Source: Adineta steineri
Taxonomy: Eukaryota > Rotifera > Eurotatoria > Adinetida > Adinetidae
Length of the DNA: 64,000 nt
Direction: 5' to 3'
Assembly (NCBI GenBank): GCA_905250115.1
Contig: CAJNOI010000156.1
Location: 117,307 to 181,306, forward strand
Position 1 is the stretch's first letter; each line of letters opens with the position of its first letter. Shown piece after piece: positions 48,925 to 63,657 of the stretch. A program made the position numbers and the translations under genes. The notes under the pieces are model-generated. The model was not told the origin of the DNA and did no database searches. It worked only from the letters and a program-made list of their open reading frames with translations.

Positions 48925-51900
48925 TTAAGCTGATAGTTGTACTTTTGCTGTTTGTAATTCTTGCTTAACAGAATCAATCATTATTTGAAACCTAAAGTAA
49001 AAATAAAAATTAATCTAATGCATATGAAGTTTGTCACATAGATAAAAACAAATTATCAATCAAAATTGTTATATATGACACAATACAAACATATTTGAAT
49101 ACTTTATTCTATAGTGAAAATATTTTTAGCATTTGGTGAATTTGTTAAGAAAATATTTTTGTATAGATTGTGATTTAATTTAATCTCTGTGAAATTATTG
49201 ACTTTATCATTTATTGAATATTGATCAGTCTATGAATTTTCTCAAGCTCAATTTAGTAGAATATATATATATATATTCGTTAAACTGTATTAATACTCGT
49301 TACTTGTGCATAATCACATAATAGCTATTGAACAAAGTAAAGAGAGATTCTTTACTTGATAGCTATTGGAAGAGTATTAGCCATGGCGAATAAACCACGA
49401 AATTCTATGTAGATTTTTGTGTCATTGAAGACTTTTATCATGTGTGCTGTTTCTGTGATATATATATATTTTTTATTTTTTGTACGGGTTTTATTACTTC
49501 GTCTTATACTTTGAAATGAATTCACACCACGTGAAATTCACATTATACTCTTTCAGTATTTCAATAGATGTAAATGAAGATTTGCCATAAAATATAACCA
49601 AACATATCAATGTAAAAGTCTAATAAGGAATTGATACTGAATATTTAAATTCGAATTGAAAGTAAATGATTAGTTTAAGAAAACACGCATATAATTCTAA
49701 TAAAATGAAGAATATAGATTATCTTACTGTCGATAGCGATCATCAATATGACCTCTTTGATCCTAAATAAAATTTCAATAAATTTATAGAATCTTTAATA
49801 TAATAAGAAACAAACTTCAGTTAATAAACGATGTTTATTATAGTCAAGTTGAATACCAAACTGTGTATATTCATTTGTTGTATCAAAAATATGTTGTTGA
49901 AAATCTTGATGATTATTTGTTATTTTATTAATAATAGCTTCTCGTTTAGCTAATTCAGATGCAAAATATGTTCGATCTGATTCACAATCATGTAATGTAG
50001 TATTTAGATCTTGACGAAGTTTATTTTCTTGTTCTCGATGAATTTCTAATTCTTGTTTAAACCAAGCAAGATGAGCTTTAAGTTTACTTAACCAAATGTC
50101 AATATTATCACGAGGAATTATTGCATGTTCAATAATAAATGGTTGAGTAGAATCATGTGATAAACATTTTGTACAATAGACAATCTCATTGTAAACACTT
50201 TGAAGAGAATTCTAAATAGATAATAATCTTAGATTTTTAAATTAATAAAAATAATTTTATTTTTTACTTGATAATGATCATCTTTTTTTAGATTTTCATT
50301 TCTTTGATTTGTTAATTCAACAGTCAATTTATTAATTCTATAAAGAAATAGAAAATTTATTCTATTAGAAAAGAAAATGTTTTTATCATACTTGGATTCT
50401 AACTCAGTGACCGATCGTGACTAAAACAAAAAATGTTGAAATAGAAATTCATTCATAGAGGAAAAAAAGTCGCCGAATAAGTCACATCTACGTGAAATAA
50501 TTAGGAATAAAAATTCGATCGAGCATAGTCATTATAGTATTATCGTCTGGATTGTGCAGAAAATATCGAAGTATGTTATTAGAGATGTAAGCCGATTTGT
50601 CGATCGGCGGCAACTGCTTAAAATTTATGATGGCTGTTTTTTTTTTTGAATTTTTGAAAAATAGAGAAAATGGTGGTAGGAAGCTTACTGCTTAGAAATC
50701 GAACAAGGATCCATTTTTGTGTCTCAACGGCAGCGGTAGTTTGTGTCTATATGTTATTTATCAATGCAACTAAGGGAATCTCATACTTATCAAATAATCA
50801 GATAAACAAAAATATTTAGAAATTTTTCGTACTTTATCATGAATATCTCTTGATAATGTTTCAATTGTATGTTGTCCTTGAATTGATTCATCTTCATATT
50901 TTGCTGATTTATCTTGAAGTCTTTCAATTTCTTTTTTATGTTCTATTTCATATCTTTGTAAAGTCATAATTCGAGTTCTTTCGTCCGATAATTGTACCTA
51001 AAATAAATTTGTATTTTAAATTTATTATCTAGAGAATTATGGTAAGAACAAACTTTTATTTCGTGATATTCATTTTCAATTGCGAGTAATCTAGTTTTTT
51101 CTTTTAATAATGATTCTTTTTCAAATTGAATTTCTTTGAGTTTTAGTAATAAATCCTAACAGAAAAAAACAGAACGAAATAAATAGATATAATGAAATAG
51201 AATTTCAAACTTTTCGTTCTTTGTCAAGTTCATGAATTTGTTGTTGTAATTGTGAACGAGATAAATTTATTTTTTCTATATCTTGCTGAAAGAAAAGAAT
51301 TTGTTTTAAAAAGAAATTTTAATAGAAATATCTCAAACTTCATATTGTTTTAATTTTGATTCAGAATTATTTCGTTGATGCATTTCTTCTTGTAATAATT
51401 GTTGAAGCTCGTGTTTGTCTTTATCAATTTGAATAAGACGTTGTCGTTGAATCGATATTTGACTTGAAAGCTTTTTAAAAAAAACAGAAAGAGTGTTTCT
51501 ATATTTGTAAATTTTCTTCTATCTGATCGAATGGAAATATAAAATCTTACTCTCTGCGATATTTATTTCATATTTAGACTAAGGAAAACATGAGAGTTAT
51601 GAAAATTATAATGTAGTCACATTTCTGCTAGTGAATGCCTGTTAGTTCTTGATTTTTTATTATTTAATCAAAGAAAATGTATGCATAGTGAATGTGTATC
51701 GCAGGATGTGCATATGTAGTGTGTGTCTAAGAGGCACAGACATTAAACATAGTGAGCATTGTACAGCAACAATTCAATTGTTTATTTACATTGTACAAGG
51801 TAATGGTGACATGCCGACTGAGACATCATCCAAGTTCATCAAGGCAATGGAGAATCTCAAGTGATCACACTTATTAATCGCTATTCAACATGTATTACTA

Positions 51901-54773
51901 CATTCTTAAATAGATTGTAAAGAATGAAAGCAAACAATGATGAATGATTTTTTTCAGTAAACAGTAGGCACTATCCATTTCAAAATAAAAGACAGGTGGG
52001 CATTTTTCGAAAGGAACACGATGTAGAGCTGCAATTTTCATCAGTGGAAAGATCCATCAAAACTTATCGAGAAAGATTTCTCTACTAAGAGTTGTAGTCA
52101 GACATTTCCAAAAAATTTTGAGAGATATTCTGTTTTTCTAAAAGCTTTCTATGTCAGTTACTGAAATAAGAAAAATATTTCTTACCTCATTTACTGATTT
52201 TTTTAATGTTGCAATTTCTCCTTTTTGAGATAAACAAATTGCTTGAAACTAAATAATACATTAAATATTCTTTGATTAAACAAGTTTTTTCTTACATCAG
52301 TATCATTTCGTTTAAATTGTTCTTCTAATCGATTATAATTTATCTAAAATAAATAATTTATAAAAAAGTTTTTAACAAGATTTTTACAAACATTTGAATC
52401 ATTTAAATCAGTTTCAATTTTCATAATTTGTTCTTTTAATGTTAAATTTTGTAATTTATAACTATCGATTTCTTTAATTAATTGTTCATTTTTTTCTGAC
52501 ATATGTGTTGAATCAAGTTTATAACGTTCAATATCTTTATCAAGTTTTTGTGTACGAGCTTTCCATCTGAATTAACGGAAAACATAATGAATTAAAATAA
52601 GAAAAAGAAAATTTGTTAACTGTTTAATTGTTTCTTGTGCTTGTATTTGAAATTCTTCTCGTTTTTGTTCTGAATCTGCTAATTGTTTTTGAGAATTTAA
52701 TGATTCTTGTGCAAATCGTTCAGCTTGATCGGTCATTTCTTCTAATCTTTCTAATGCTAATGTTAAATCTTGTTGTAATTTAAAATTTTGTCGTTCAAAT
52801 GTATCACAATTTTCTGTTACTTCTTTTAATTCTACTAAAGTTTTTGATATAATCTTCTCTTTCTGATCACATGTTTTCATTAATGACTAAATTTGAATTA
52901 TGAAATAATTGAATTCAAAAAATCGAGGATATCTACTTCGACTTGATCAGATAATTGTTCACGTTGTCGTTCATTTTTAGCAAGTTCATTTTTAAAATAA
53001 AGCATTTCATTCAATGTTGTTGATTTTGAAAGTTTACTTTGTTGTTGAATTAAATATTCATTTTCAAGATGAACATGATTGCCTTCTATTATATAAATTA
53101 AAAAAATAATTAATTAGATCACACATTTTAAAGAAAAAAAATTCAAGATTTCTGTTATGTGTAAGTAGATATTAGAATCTATATTGCTACACTCGTATTA
53201 ATAACCGAACCTGTTTTTCGTTGTCGATTTAATAAAGATAATATCTCTTCTTCTTTTTGTGTTGATCTCTCACGTTTTATTTCATGTCTCATTAATTCAT
53301 CTTTAAATTGCATTACCTAAACAATATATATATATGTGTATATGTATACAGAAAAATCTAACAGGATTAGGATTAAACTAAATTCTACTTGAAAATATCA
53401 CATACATTTTCTCGAATTGATTTAGCACACTCGCGTAGAGAAGTAGAATTCTAGAAATATGTTCAATTGACTTTATAGTCATATGAAGAGATATATTACA
53501 TACTTGTTGTGTTAATAAAATTTTTTTCATTGGACTTTCTCCTGATTGATATTCATACTAAATATTATAAAGATATTTATTAATCATGTCAAGATATAGT
53601 ACGTACTGATGAAGTTTTATCATCATTATTATTATATACGATTGATTTGTGTTGCTGTTGTCCTTCTCTATTTCGTTTTAATTCACGTTCAATGTCTAAT
53701 AAACGACGATCAAAACGTGATTGAACAACCTAAGAAAAAGAATTAATTAATTCGCGTTTTTATTTTATAAGATTTTACATGTACTAAATCTACATATCAT
53801 ATTTTATCTTTTGTTCAATTTGAATATGTCATATACTTCGCTAGCAAATGAACAAATTCGATATCGAATGTTTGTTTCGTAATAATATCCTACATCTTCA
53901 GCTTCTCTAAAAAATAACTTCCTGATATTGAGAAACTATAAATATTCTAATGTACGTCTTCTTTAAATTATCGAGTTTATGAAAAGACATACGCGTATAT
54001 AATGTCATAATACTTTGAGTAATAAAAAAAGAGAATTTTTTTGATCTAATTTATTAGAAAAGTTTAATATGATGATGATACTGTTCTATTATATCATACA
54101 AATATGAGGAGAATTGACGTCATGGCATTTAGATGGTGTCTCAAGAGTGAACGTTTTATGTGAAGATATTTTGCCTCAATCTATTGTCTTAGCGCACCAC
54201 TATCAATGCTTTTATATTGAGAAGTTTTAATTGTACAAAAACGTTATACTCGTTTAAAACTAACCTTTTCTATAAGTGAATCAGGTTTCGATGGAAGTAT
54301 TTTATCATTTGTATCTCTGCCAATTGAAAATATAAAACATATATATGATTTATTCTGATAAAATCTTACAATTGTGCTTTTGTTATTGTTTTTGTAAGAT
54401 CATATCTCACTTTTCCCTGATCATTTGTAAATGTTGAATGTCCATTAGCATGATCTGTATTTTTTTGTACTGTTGATAGTCTATCATTATTTCTCAACTA
54501 GAATATTTTTTTTAAAATAAGAAATTCTTTTCAAAAAAAAACAACCAATATTACTGTATCTACTAAAAATCTTGTTTGTTTAAATGATTTAAAATTTTGT
54601 TGAGCATTTCGTATATCATTTTCTGCATTCTAAATTATATAAAAAAGAAAATATATAGAATTTTTTGCTTTAAAATAAAAAAAAGAATTTGATTTTACAA
54701 TTAATGCTGCATTTACTTGTCGAATTTTTTCATTATTAAGATTTGGTAATTGTCGTTTAGATGTTAAACTCAT
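48925..54773 (-). CDS. CEP128: CEP128-like centriolar coiled-coil protein
   Basis: About twenty short exons on the minus strand run from ATG at 54773 (MSLTSKRQLPNLNNEK) to TAA at 48925 (VKQELQTAKVQLSA). The first four are 54699-54773, 54555-54629, 54370-54497 and 54265-54316, all in phase. The protein is almost wholly coiled coil. Three blocks match human CEP128: VVQSRFDRRLLDIERELKRE; DQAERFAQESLNSQKQLADS with the following EEFQIQAQETIKQWKARTQKL; and near the C-terminus IDIWLSKLKAHLAWFKQELE followed by HREQENKLR. CEP128 is a subdistal-appendage and basal-body protein needed for normal ciliary signalling and trafficking. Introns are small except those at about 50415-50830, 51480-52185 and 53732-54264. 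It is adjacent to TTLL9 on the same strand. Confidence 0.85.
51480..52185. other. Long CEP128 intron, 0.7 kb, no gene seen
   Basis: An intron about ten times longer than its neighbours. A 71-codon plus-strand open frame at 51649-51864 inside it has no recognisable domain or splice signals. It probably contains relic inserted DNA. The intron at 50415-50830, also long, has a G+C-richer patch around 50590-50720. Confidence 0.45.
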
Positions 54774-55157
54774 TTTAGCTGTTTTATTTCAATCACTTCG
54801 TCATATTCTTGATTACACTCTAGCGTTACTAAGATATGTTCTTCATTTCTTCGATTAAAATTGTTTTAAAATGAAAAATTTTAAACGAAAAAATCTATTT
54901 TTTGTTTATTTTTCATAAAAATTTCAAGAGAATAATTGAATTATTTCAGATAGATGTCATTTAGTCTTTAATCTGATTGGCTTTTAAATCCAGACGAAAA
55001 GCAAGCAAAACGTTTATTCCAAAAAAAGAATGTAAGGAAGTTAAGAACAAAAACGTATGTTTGCTCATTGTTTATCAAGAAGAAAAAAAAACAGAAGAAA
55101 AAAAGAAACTGACATTATTAAAATTCCTTATTTTCTCTTTTTTTTCTCTCCAGATAA

Positions 55158-58100
55158 ATGGATGAAGAACCTTTAACAAATACATCAAGATATCTACTTA
55201 CTGATAAACAAAATAGTCCAAGACCTTTACTTGAATGTTTAGATATTCGATCAACATATAAACAAAGAAAAAAAAACTAAAATATTTGAACGAGTTAATT
55301 CAAGTAAAACAATTCTTTTTTTTATTAAATAAATTCCAAAAAAAAAGGATTCTTTATTATTAGCACGAACAAATGATGAGAGTATTGATGCTTCACCTGG
55401 AAAAGTATATTATTATAAATATTTGATCTTTTTTTTTGTTATTTATTATTTAAATATTTAGACGGAAATTGGTCGATCAACAATTGATATTCGTGAACCA
55501 ACATCTGAACATTTGACTGCATTACAAAATGCTTTTAATAAAATTCTCAATGAACGTTTATTGTCAGATAATAGTTATAAATTACGTCAAATTGTTTATA
55601 ATAAACTACGACAAATTATTCTTACAGCACAATCAGGTAGAATTTTTCTAATCTTAGACAAGAATAAATTAATTTTTCTAAATAGATTGTCAAATAAATT
55701 TATATGGTTCATTATTATTTGAATGTTGTTTGGAAAAACCCGGTATAATGGATATTGATATACGATTTAAACAAACACTTCAATATGATACACTTAAAGA
55801 ATTACTTGAAATATTAACTAAAAGTGGTAAGTTAGTTGATTTAATATTAATCAAAATATTTTTTTGTTTCTCGAAAGATTTATGTAAAGAAGCTCGTATT
55901 GATACTGAACATAAACCATCTTGTATTGATATGATTATTAATGAACCAAATATGCGTGTACGAATCACATCGGGTTATAATCGTGGAATAAATTTATCAA
56001 AATTAATTCGAATCTATACAAAATTTGATTCACGTCTAATAAAATTACTTCGATTATTTCGAATACTCGCAAAAGTTTGTTTCGAATTTTTTTACAAAAC
56101 TAATTATTAATTCTTTTTTCGTCTAGACATGTAATATAGATAAACCAGATTTAGGTACACTTCATCCAATTGTCTTTCATGTAATGGTTATTCATTTTCT
56201 TCAACAAGTTGATCCACCTATTTTACCATGTCTACATGAATATGTAATATATTTCGAAAATTTATTTATTTGATTTTATTTAATATTAAAATAGGTATAT
56301 GGAATTGATCATGTCCCAATAACATTGAATGAAAATCAATATCCGGAATTTTTTCGTATTTCAAATGAATACTCACGAGAATGGAAATCAGATAATAAAA
56401 CAAATATTGAAATGCTATTTTTACAATTACTCTCATATTATATTAAAACATTTAATACAAAACAATTTATTGTTTCAATTCAAACACGAATGCCTATTGT
56501 TAAAATTGATAAAAATTGGCATAGTAGAAAATTACTTGTTGAAGGTATATCCTAAAGTTTTTAAATATAATATTAACTAATTATTTAAATTAGTCATGTT
56601 TATGCTATGCTTGTTTGAATAGTAAATGTAACAACTATAAATAATTACGAGTCGCAAATTTAAATAAATAACAAAAAATTTCTTCCTAGTAACTGTAGAA
56701 AATATTCGGTTTCTCTTAATGCAAATTACGCACGTTTTTGTTTTCGAAAGAAAATCATTATTTACTATTAATGAGTTAGGTGGCGTGATTTTTCGATATA
56801 CTAAGTTTCATAGGTTAGGAAGTACATGATTTATCAAAGGGGGCGAGTCATGGCGAAATTGTCGGAACTAAGGTAATAAATGACTTAACGCTCTCGGATA
56901 ATAAATAACAAAGAAATATCATTTATGAGTCTGTAAACTCGATCACTAATCAGATTTTTAATTTTAATTATTTAATAAATAGATCCAAGTGATATCAAAC
57001 GAAGTTTATGTCAAACAATGCAAGCTTCACGATCATTAAATTATTTTCGTGATACATTAAATACTGCTTTAAATTATTTTGGTCGCAAACAAAAAAAAAT
57101 GAAAAAATCTCAATTGAATTCCAATGATAATAATGAAGATGATTTTATTGAAATAATTGTTGAAGATGAAAACGAAATTCCAATAATAGCATCAACAAAT
57201 GCATTACATTGTTCATATGAATTATTTTATAAACGTTTATCACCAACAATTCTACGTGATATAAATATTCGTCAACATCGTGTACGTGATTATTATAAAA
57301 AAACATTTGAAAACAAATTACCTGAACCAATAATTAAATTAAATTCTTTAATAGATCAACAAATTGATAATATAAATGATAATGAAATTGAAGAAGCATT
57401 TCAACATGATCTTGAACATAATTTTGAAACTATGGATGCAAATGACGATGAAGAACAAAATATTTTATTAGATAAAATTACAATAAATAATGATTATGAT
57501 GAGAATTTAAATACAGATTTCAATGAAATTCATATTGAGAATGATTTTGATCCGAAACAAGCAGTGTAAGTTCTACAGTTGGAAACTATTCTATCTTTTT
57601 CTTCTCGATAATAATAAACAATACAACTGACAATGTACCTATACCTATGATAATGTTTAACTCATTTTTTCTAAACGAGTAACATGTTTCAATAGGAGTC
57701 TATTATGATTGGATATTTAACAAGGTGACACTAATCATCATAAGAACGTCTTATATAAGAATAGTTTACATTTATCTTAATCACAAAAACAAACACTTGA
57801 CATTACTTAAATACGAATTTATTTTCTTATTTTGTTTCAGTCGACAATTATTTTTAACTACTAATGAAGAAGAAAAATCGAATGAATGCAATCTTTCATC
57901 ATCAATTACATTAGATAACGAACAAGGTATTGAAACTATTTATGATAATAAATCTTCTAATAAAAGTGGTGATGGATATAAATTTCATATTGATAAACTT
58001 CTACAGAATCTCAATAAAAAACAGAGACGCATCTTACTTCGAGAGTATGAACGGCAAGGTAACAAATGATTGTTTCGAAAACAAATGCATTTCTTACGCT

Positions 58101-60547
58101 TTTGCTTTAATATAATTAATACATCAAAAGAAAACACATTGATTTCATTCTATTTAAAAACAAAAAATAATTACCTTTGGTTTTTTTCTTGTGTATATAG
58201 GTAAAATTATCAATGACAAAGTCATTGAGATTTCTGAAAATTTTCAATCATCATCATCGAAAGATAATGTCGATAGTCCAATAGAAGAAAACATTAATAA
58301 TTCATCTATTGTATCATCACCAATAAAAGATGAACAACCGATATCTTCAGATAATCCATCTTCGGAATTTTTCTACGATTTTCAAGCTGAAAATTTTCAT
58401 GCTGAACAAGTATGATTTTATCTATTTTTTTATTTTCAAAAACAAAAATCTTTATTTTATCAGGGTGCACCATTTGTTTGTACAATATGCAATGGTGTCG
58501 GTCATTTAAAATCTGCATGTCCAGATTTAATTGTGCCAAATATGATTGATTTACCTGCAATAAGTCAAGAATGGATTAATATTCTTTCAAAATTATGTTC
58601 TCATATAACCGGTAATTTTAATATATATATATATATATATATATTTTATTTTTTAACTGATAAAATTTAGAACAATGTAAACCAACATATAATGATATAG
58701 AAAATCGTGAAAAAATTTTGAGGTTATTACAAAAACAATTTGAAAAAGATTATCCAGATTGTAATTTACATGCATTTGGATCATTTTATAATGGATTTGG
58801 TTTTCGACAAAGTGATCTTGATGTTTGTATTGTTTTTAAAGATCAAAGAGAAGAAAATGTTTGTAATTCTAACAAAAAAAACAATAAAATTATTAAATTT
58901 CTTTATTTATCTATTAGACTGATGAAGTTATTCAAATCATGAGAAAAATACTTAAATCGTTGAGATCAAATGCTGAAACATTCGAAAATGTACAACCAGT
59001 ATTTCATGCAAAAGTACCAATTATACGTTCAAGACATCGACAATTACATATTGATATTGATATTAGTCTTCATAATATGCTTGTAAGTAAGATTTTATTT
59101 ATTTAAGATAAGAGTTTTTCGAAGAAAAATATGTCATTTATCTTTGAGGAATCTACAAAAACTTTCTTTCATTTAAGGCTATTGAAAATACACGATTATT
59201 AAGAACATATACGGAAATTGATTCATGTGTATCTCAACTTGGTTATATGGTAAAACATTTAACAAAATTATGTGGTATAGCTGATGCAAGTCGTGGTACA
59301 TTATCAAGTTATGCATATATAATAATGGTTATTCATTTTCTTCAACAAATTCAACCACCTGTTTTACCTGTTCTACAAGAAGTTTGTTATTTTGTTCTAT
59401 GAAGTATTTATTTATTTTTGTTTTACTTTAATATTTAGCTGAGTGATGATCCAATAACGAAAGATTTAATGTATAGAAAATGTTCAATATGGAATGTATA
59501 TTTTTATGATAATTTAGTTAAACTTGTTAGTAGAAACAAAAAATAAAGTTTTGAAATTTTATTAAAATAAAATTTTAATTTTAGAATAATTTATGGAAAA
59601 ATGAAAATAAATTATCAGTTGGTGCATTATGGATTGAATTTTTACGTTTTTATACTGAACAATTTAATTATGATGAACATATTGTTACTATACGACAGAA
59701 AATACCATTATTAAAATATGAAAAAGGATGGTTTAGACAAACAATATCTATTGAAGATCCATTTGAATTAAGTCATAATTTAGCCGGTGGTTTATCTGTT
59801 CGAAGTATAAAAAAAAGAAAAATATTTCTTATTATTATAATAATAATTATTGATATTTATTTGATTTAGATTGGACAAGTATCCGTCGAGTATTTATTCG
59901 TGCACGACAACAATTTGGTTTACAACCAAAAGATATTGATCTATCAATGCCAGATATGCAATTTATTGAAGTAATTTAAATTAAGAAATTAATTTTTTTT
60001 TGAGTTTTGTATTAAATAGATAAGTCTATTCAATATTAATGATCCGTATTCAACAAATGCTCCAAAACGATGTCCTGAATGTAAAGGACCATATCATATT
60101 CGTAAACGTTGCCCAAAATTAATCACATTAGCAGATGAAAAAGAAAAATTAAAACGAATGGCTATATCCGAACAACAACAACAACAACAACAACAACAAT
60201 ACGTATTAATGAATAATCATTATCCAATATATTTCAATAATTCTCCAAATAATAATTCTCAATTTTCTGTAAATTCACAATATTATTATCCAATACATGG
60301 ATATCAATATCCCTTTCAAGTCATACCTCAACAACGTATTTGGACACAACCATATTCAAATGAAAGACCAATTGTTTATCAAAATTTTAATTATTATTCT
60401 AATGATCAACAACAACAACAACAAATAAATAATTCGAATCGAATAAATTATTCAAATAATCCACGAAAAAAATGTTATGTATGTGGAAGTTCAAATCATT
60501 TAAAAGCTCAATGTTCACAAATTCAAACAAATACGATTCAACGATAG
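55158..60547 (+). CDS. TUT4: TUT4/TUT7-like terminal uridylyltransferase (ZCCHC11/ZCCHC6), about 1,240 aa
   Basis: About eighteen exons. The N-terminal half holds an inactive nucleotidyltransferase module (INLYGSLLFECCLEKPGIMD lacks the D-x-D pair) plus a PAP-associated region (VMVIHFLQQVDPPILP), as in animal TUT4/7. After an acidic linker comes a CCHC knuckle (CTICNGVGHLKSAC), then the active module: GSFYNGFGFRQSDLDVCI supplies the two catalytic Asp and HIDIDIS the third, with MVIHFLQQIQPPVLP after it. Two more knuckles (CPECKGPYHIRKRC, CYVCGSSNHLKAQC) flank a Gln-rich tail. The enzyme oligouridylates mRNAs and pre-miRNAs (let-7 with LIN28) in the cytoplasm, marking them for decay. Exon 1 has an A9 run near 55268-55276 where A10 would be needed for the frame, so a one-base error or mutation is present. 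A 440-bp intron separates the two halves. Confidence 0.92.
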
Positions 60548-60777
60548 AATGTTTTCATATTTTGTGTTTTTTTTGTTCTGTATAGAAATTTGCGATATTT
60601 AATTTTCGTCTTATTATTGTCTCTATATGTTATTATTATTATTATTATTATTTTCTTCTTGTGTTCTATATGAGAGACTTTTTTTTAAAAAAAAATTCGC
60701 TCATATCCTTCATGGATTCTTTATTATTGACTCCGTAAAAACAAACTTTTGTCTTTTGTTTTCTTTAAGTAGATACG

Positions 60778-63657
60778 ATGATGGATACAGCTGTTAAACA
60801 ACAAACAGATTCTACTGAACCAAAAGTAACAACAGCTGAACGACAAGCGTTACTAAATAGATTGTATGATTTTTATTTAAAAGTCATGTGAAAAATGTTT
60901 TTGTTTGTTTTTGCCTTCAGAACTTTAAAATGGCCATCAGAATTATCAAAACAAATTGAAAATCAAGCTTTCGAAAGATCACATGGAAAAAAAGTACTTT
61001 AAAAAAAAGACAATGACTTATTTATCTATTTATATTTTATAGCCTGATTATTTTAAAATAATTCAAGCTTGCTTTCAAAAAGTTCAAAGTAAGTTGAACT
61101 TCGATATCGAGTTATATCTGAATAGAAAAAGAGTTTTTTTGATCTTAGCCTACAGCTATTTAATACTAGACTACTTCTTATTAAAATCTACTTATTTTAG
61201 TTGCAATGCAAAACCGTGTAAATCCGCAGCAGCAGCAACAACAACAACAACAACAACAACAACAGTCGCAACAAAATAACAATATGCACGTACAAAATTC
61301 TCAGACAAATCTTTCTCAACAAATATCCGCTCCTATTGTTATTCAAAATCAATATTCATTTAATCAAATGCCTAATCAACAAGCTCGATTTCCTATTGCT
61401 CAACAAACACCACGGATGAATAATCCTCAAGCAGCTGCTATGAATCAAATGGCACGTTTACGTGAACCACAAAAATTTAATCAAAGTAATTATTTTATTC
61501 TTTATTATTTTTTTTTTCTTAAAAACTCTTTTCTATAGCGCCTATAAATACTTTAACTTATTCACAATCTTCAGTACCATCGACAACAACAATTGATTTA
61601 ACACAAAATTTACCATCGCAACAATTGAATGTTGCTAACCAAAATGATTATTCAACACTTCAACAACGTTATCCTAATCAATCAACAATGAGTGTACCAA
61701 GACAACGAACAATTGTTCCAAATAGTAAATAATATTCATTCATTGATTCATTTATTATCTTTTTTTTTGTAATTTTTCTTAGATAATTTTCAACAACAAC
61801 CATTGACAAATAATGGAAATGATGGTTTTCATCAAATTGTTGTTGGAAGTCCATTATCAGTACCTTCGACAGCAGCAACGGCAGGTAATACAAATATCTC
61901 CTCAAATGGTGATCAATGTAAGTTATGATCTATTGAAATATGAAAAATAAATTTCTTATTTAATCAAATATCTATGATAGTATTACAACGAATACTCTTA
62001 TCAAATATTGATGGCGGGACGAATAAATCTTCAACACTAAGTCGACATCCAACTGCACCGGTTATGGTACGCTATTCAATTATTTTATAAATTTACTTTA
62101 CCATATAAACCTTTTTCTATTGTGATGTAGTCTCAATCAACTCGACCAGTTAATACGATGAACAGTAATATGAATAACAGTACAAATCCTCTTCGATCAA
62201 CATTATCATCTAACCAATTATCACCTTCACCACCAGTTGTTATAATACCAACACCAGGTCAAACATCCATTGTTCAAATTCAACCGTAAGATTAGATTTA
62301 TTTTTCAAAATTATTGATTTATTTTCTTGTAAAGATCAAGTAATCTAACTGCTCAACAAAGTCCTTTAAGTAACAGTAATGGCCCATTTTCAGTCAATTC
62401 ACAAGCATTATCAACAAATAGTTCAACACCAGTAACTATTCTTCATACATCACCAACAAATCGTGTACTGCCATTACCAGGTATATATATATATAATAAA
62501 GGTCATGTTAATGTTGTAATACTATTTATATTTCACTTATAGTAACTGGCAATGTTTTAAGTCCTGACGAAGAAACATTAAATTTAATAAAATATCTTAA
62601 AGAAAATGTTAATCGATTACAATTATTATCTCAAAAATTTAACAATGAAGGTAACATAAACTTTAGAAATCTTTTTATTCATATATAAATATATATGTTT
62701 TATCATAGGTAATACTGAAAAAGTTCGTCAAGTTCAATCTATTCATCAACAAATATTACAATTTATTAATAATCCAACATATGAAAGTTTAGGAAATGCT
62801 AAAAATTTTCGTGAAATGCTTGATAAAATACCTGTAAATATTTCATTTCTATTTTATTTTCTAAATTAAATCTTATTATAAAAAAAATCTAGAATCGATT
62901 ACAACAAGTTAATTCAACAAATATATTTAATCAATGTGTAAAAGCAACTAATGAATTTCTTTTACGTGATCAAAAAGAACGAATAAATGTAACAAAACGA
63001 TATCTTGAACCATTAAGTGATGTTATAAATGGTGTTCCTCATAAGTAAAAATAAAAACAAGATTTTAATTAGTTTTCTTAAATAAAATTCTCTTTAAAAG
63101 AATGATACGTCTTGATGTTGATAGTTGTACAACAACAAAAATTCGTTCAATTCATCAATCATCATTATTATCATGTGTAAATGATGAAATAAATCAATTA
63201 CCAAATGATATTTATTCTATTGAATGTATACCAGTAATGCGTACAAGAAAATCTACGAATCATAATGATGAGGAATATTTCAGTAAAAATGGTATTATTC
63301 TTCGTTGTAAATTACTTGAAAAATCTAATCCTATTATACCACCCCTTCGTTTATATTTAACAACATCTTATCCTGAACAATCACCAGACATTTTATCATT
63401 AACTAAAGCAATGCCACCAAAATTAGAATTTACAGGTAAACAGAAAAACATTCTCTTGATTGAATTATTTTGATATATTTAGGTGGACATCCGTATTTTG
63501 ATCAAATCTCGTCAGTATTTGTTTCTCATCTCTTTAAATTACGTCCACAACATACAATAACTGATATTCTTAATATATGGGTAAGTATTAATTCATATGA
63601 ATATTTTTTTTATCATGATTTTCATTTCAGCGTCTGTCCGTCCAGACAATTTTGTGA
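60778..63657 (+). CDS. MED15: Mediator subunit 15 (MED15), roughly 680 aa
   Basis: About fifteen exons. The N-terminal KIX-type three-helix domain is read across exons 1-4 (LKWPSELSKQIENQAF, KKPDYFKIIQACFQKVQ). A Gln-rich region with a CAG/CAA tract of about 14 Gln follows (near 61230-61275), then long Gln/Ser/Pro/Asn-rich low complexity. The conserved C-terminal part starts SPDEETLNLIKYLKENVNRL and includes KNGIILRCKLLEKSNPIIPP, YPEQSPD and PYFDQISSVFVSHLFKLRPQ, and it ends ILNIWRLSVQTIL. This matches the MED15 C-terminal domain. In the Mediator tail the KIX domain binds activators (SREBP-type, others), linking them to RNA polymerase II. The last exon, 63631-63657, is only 27 nt, spliced after TGG at 63581. 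Confidence 0.92.
61230..61275 (+). repeat. CAG/CAA polyglutamine tract in MED15
   Basis: A run of CAG then CAA codons giving about 14 consecutive Gln plus scattered ones. It is a trinucleotide microsatellite inside coding sequence, likely length-polymorphic. A second CAA tract of similar kind lies at 60172-60199 in the TUT tail. Confidence 0.85.
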
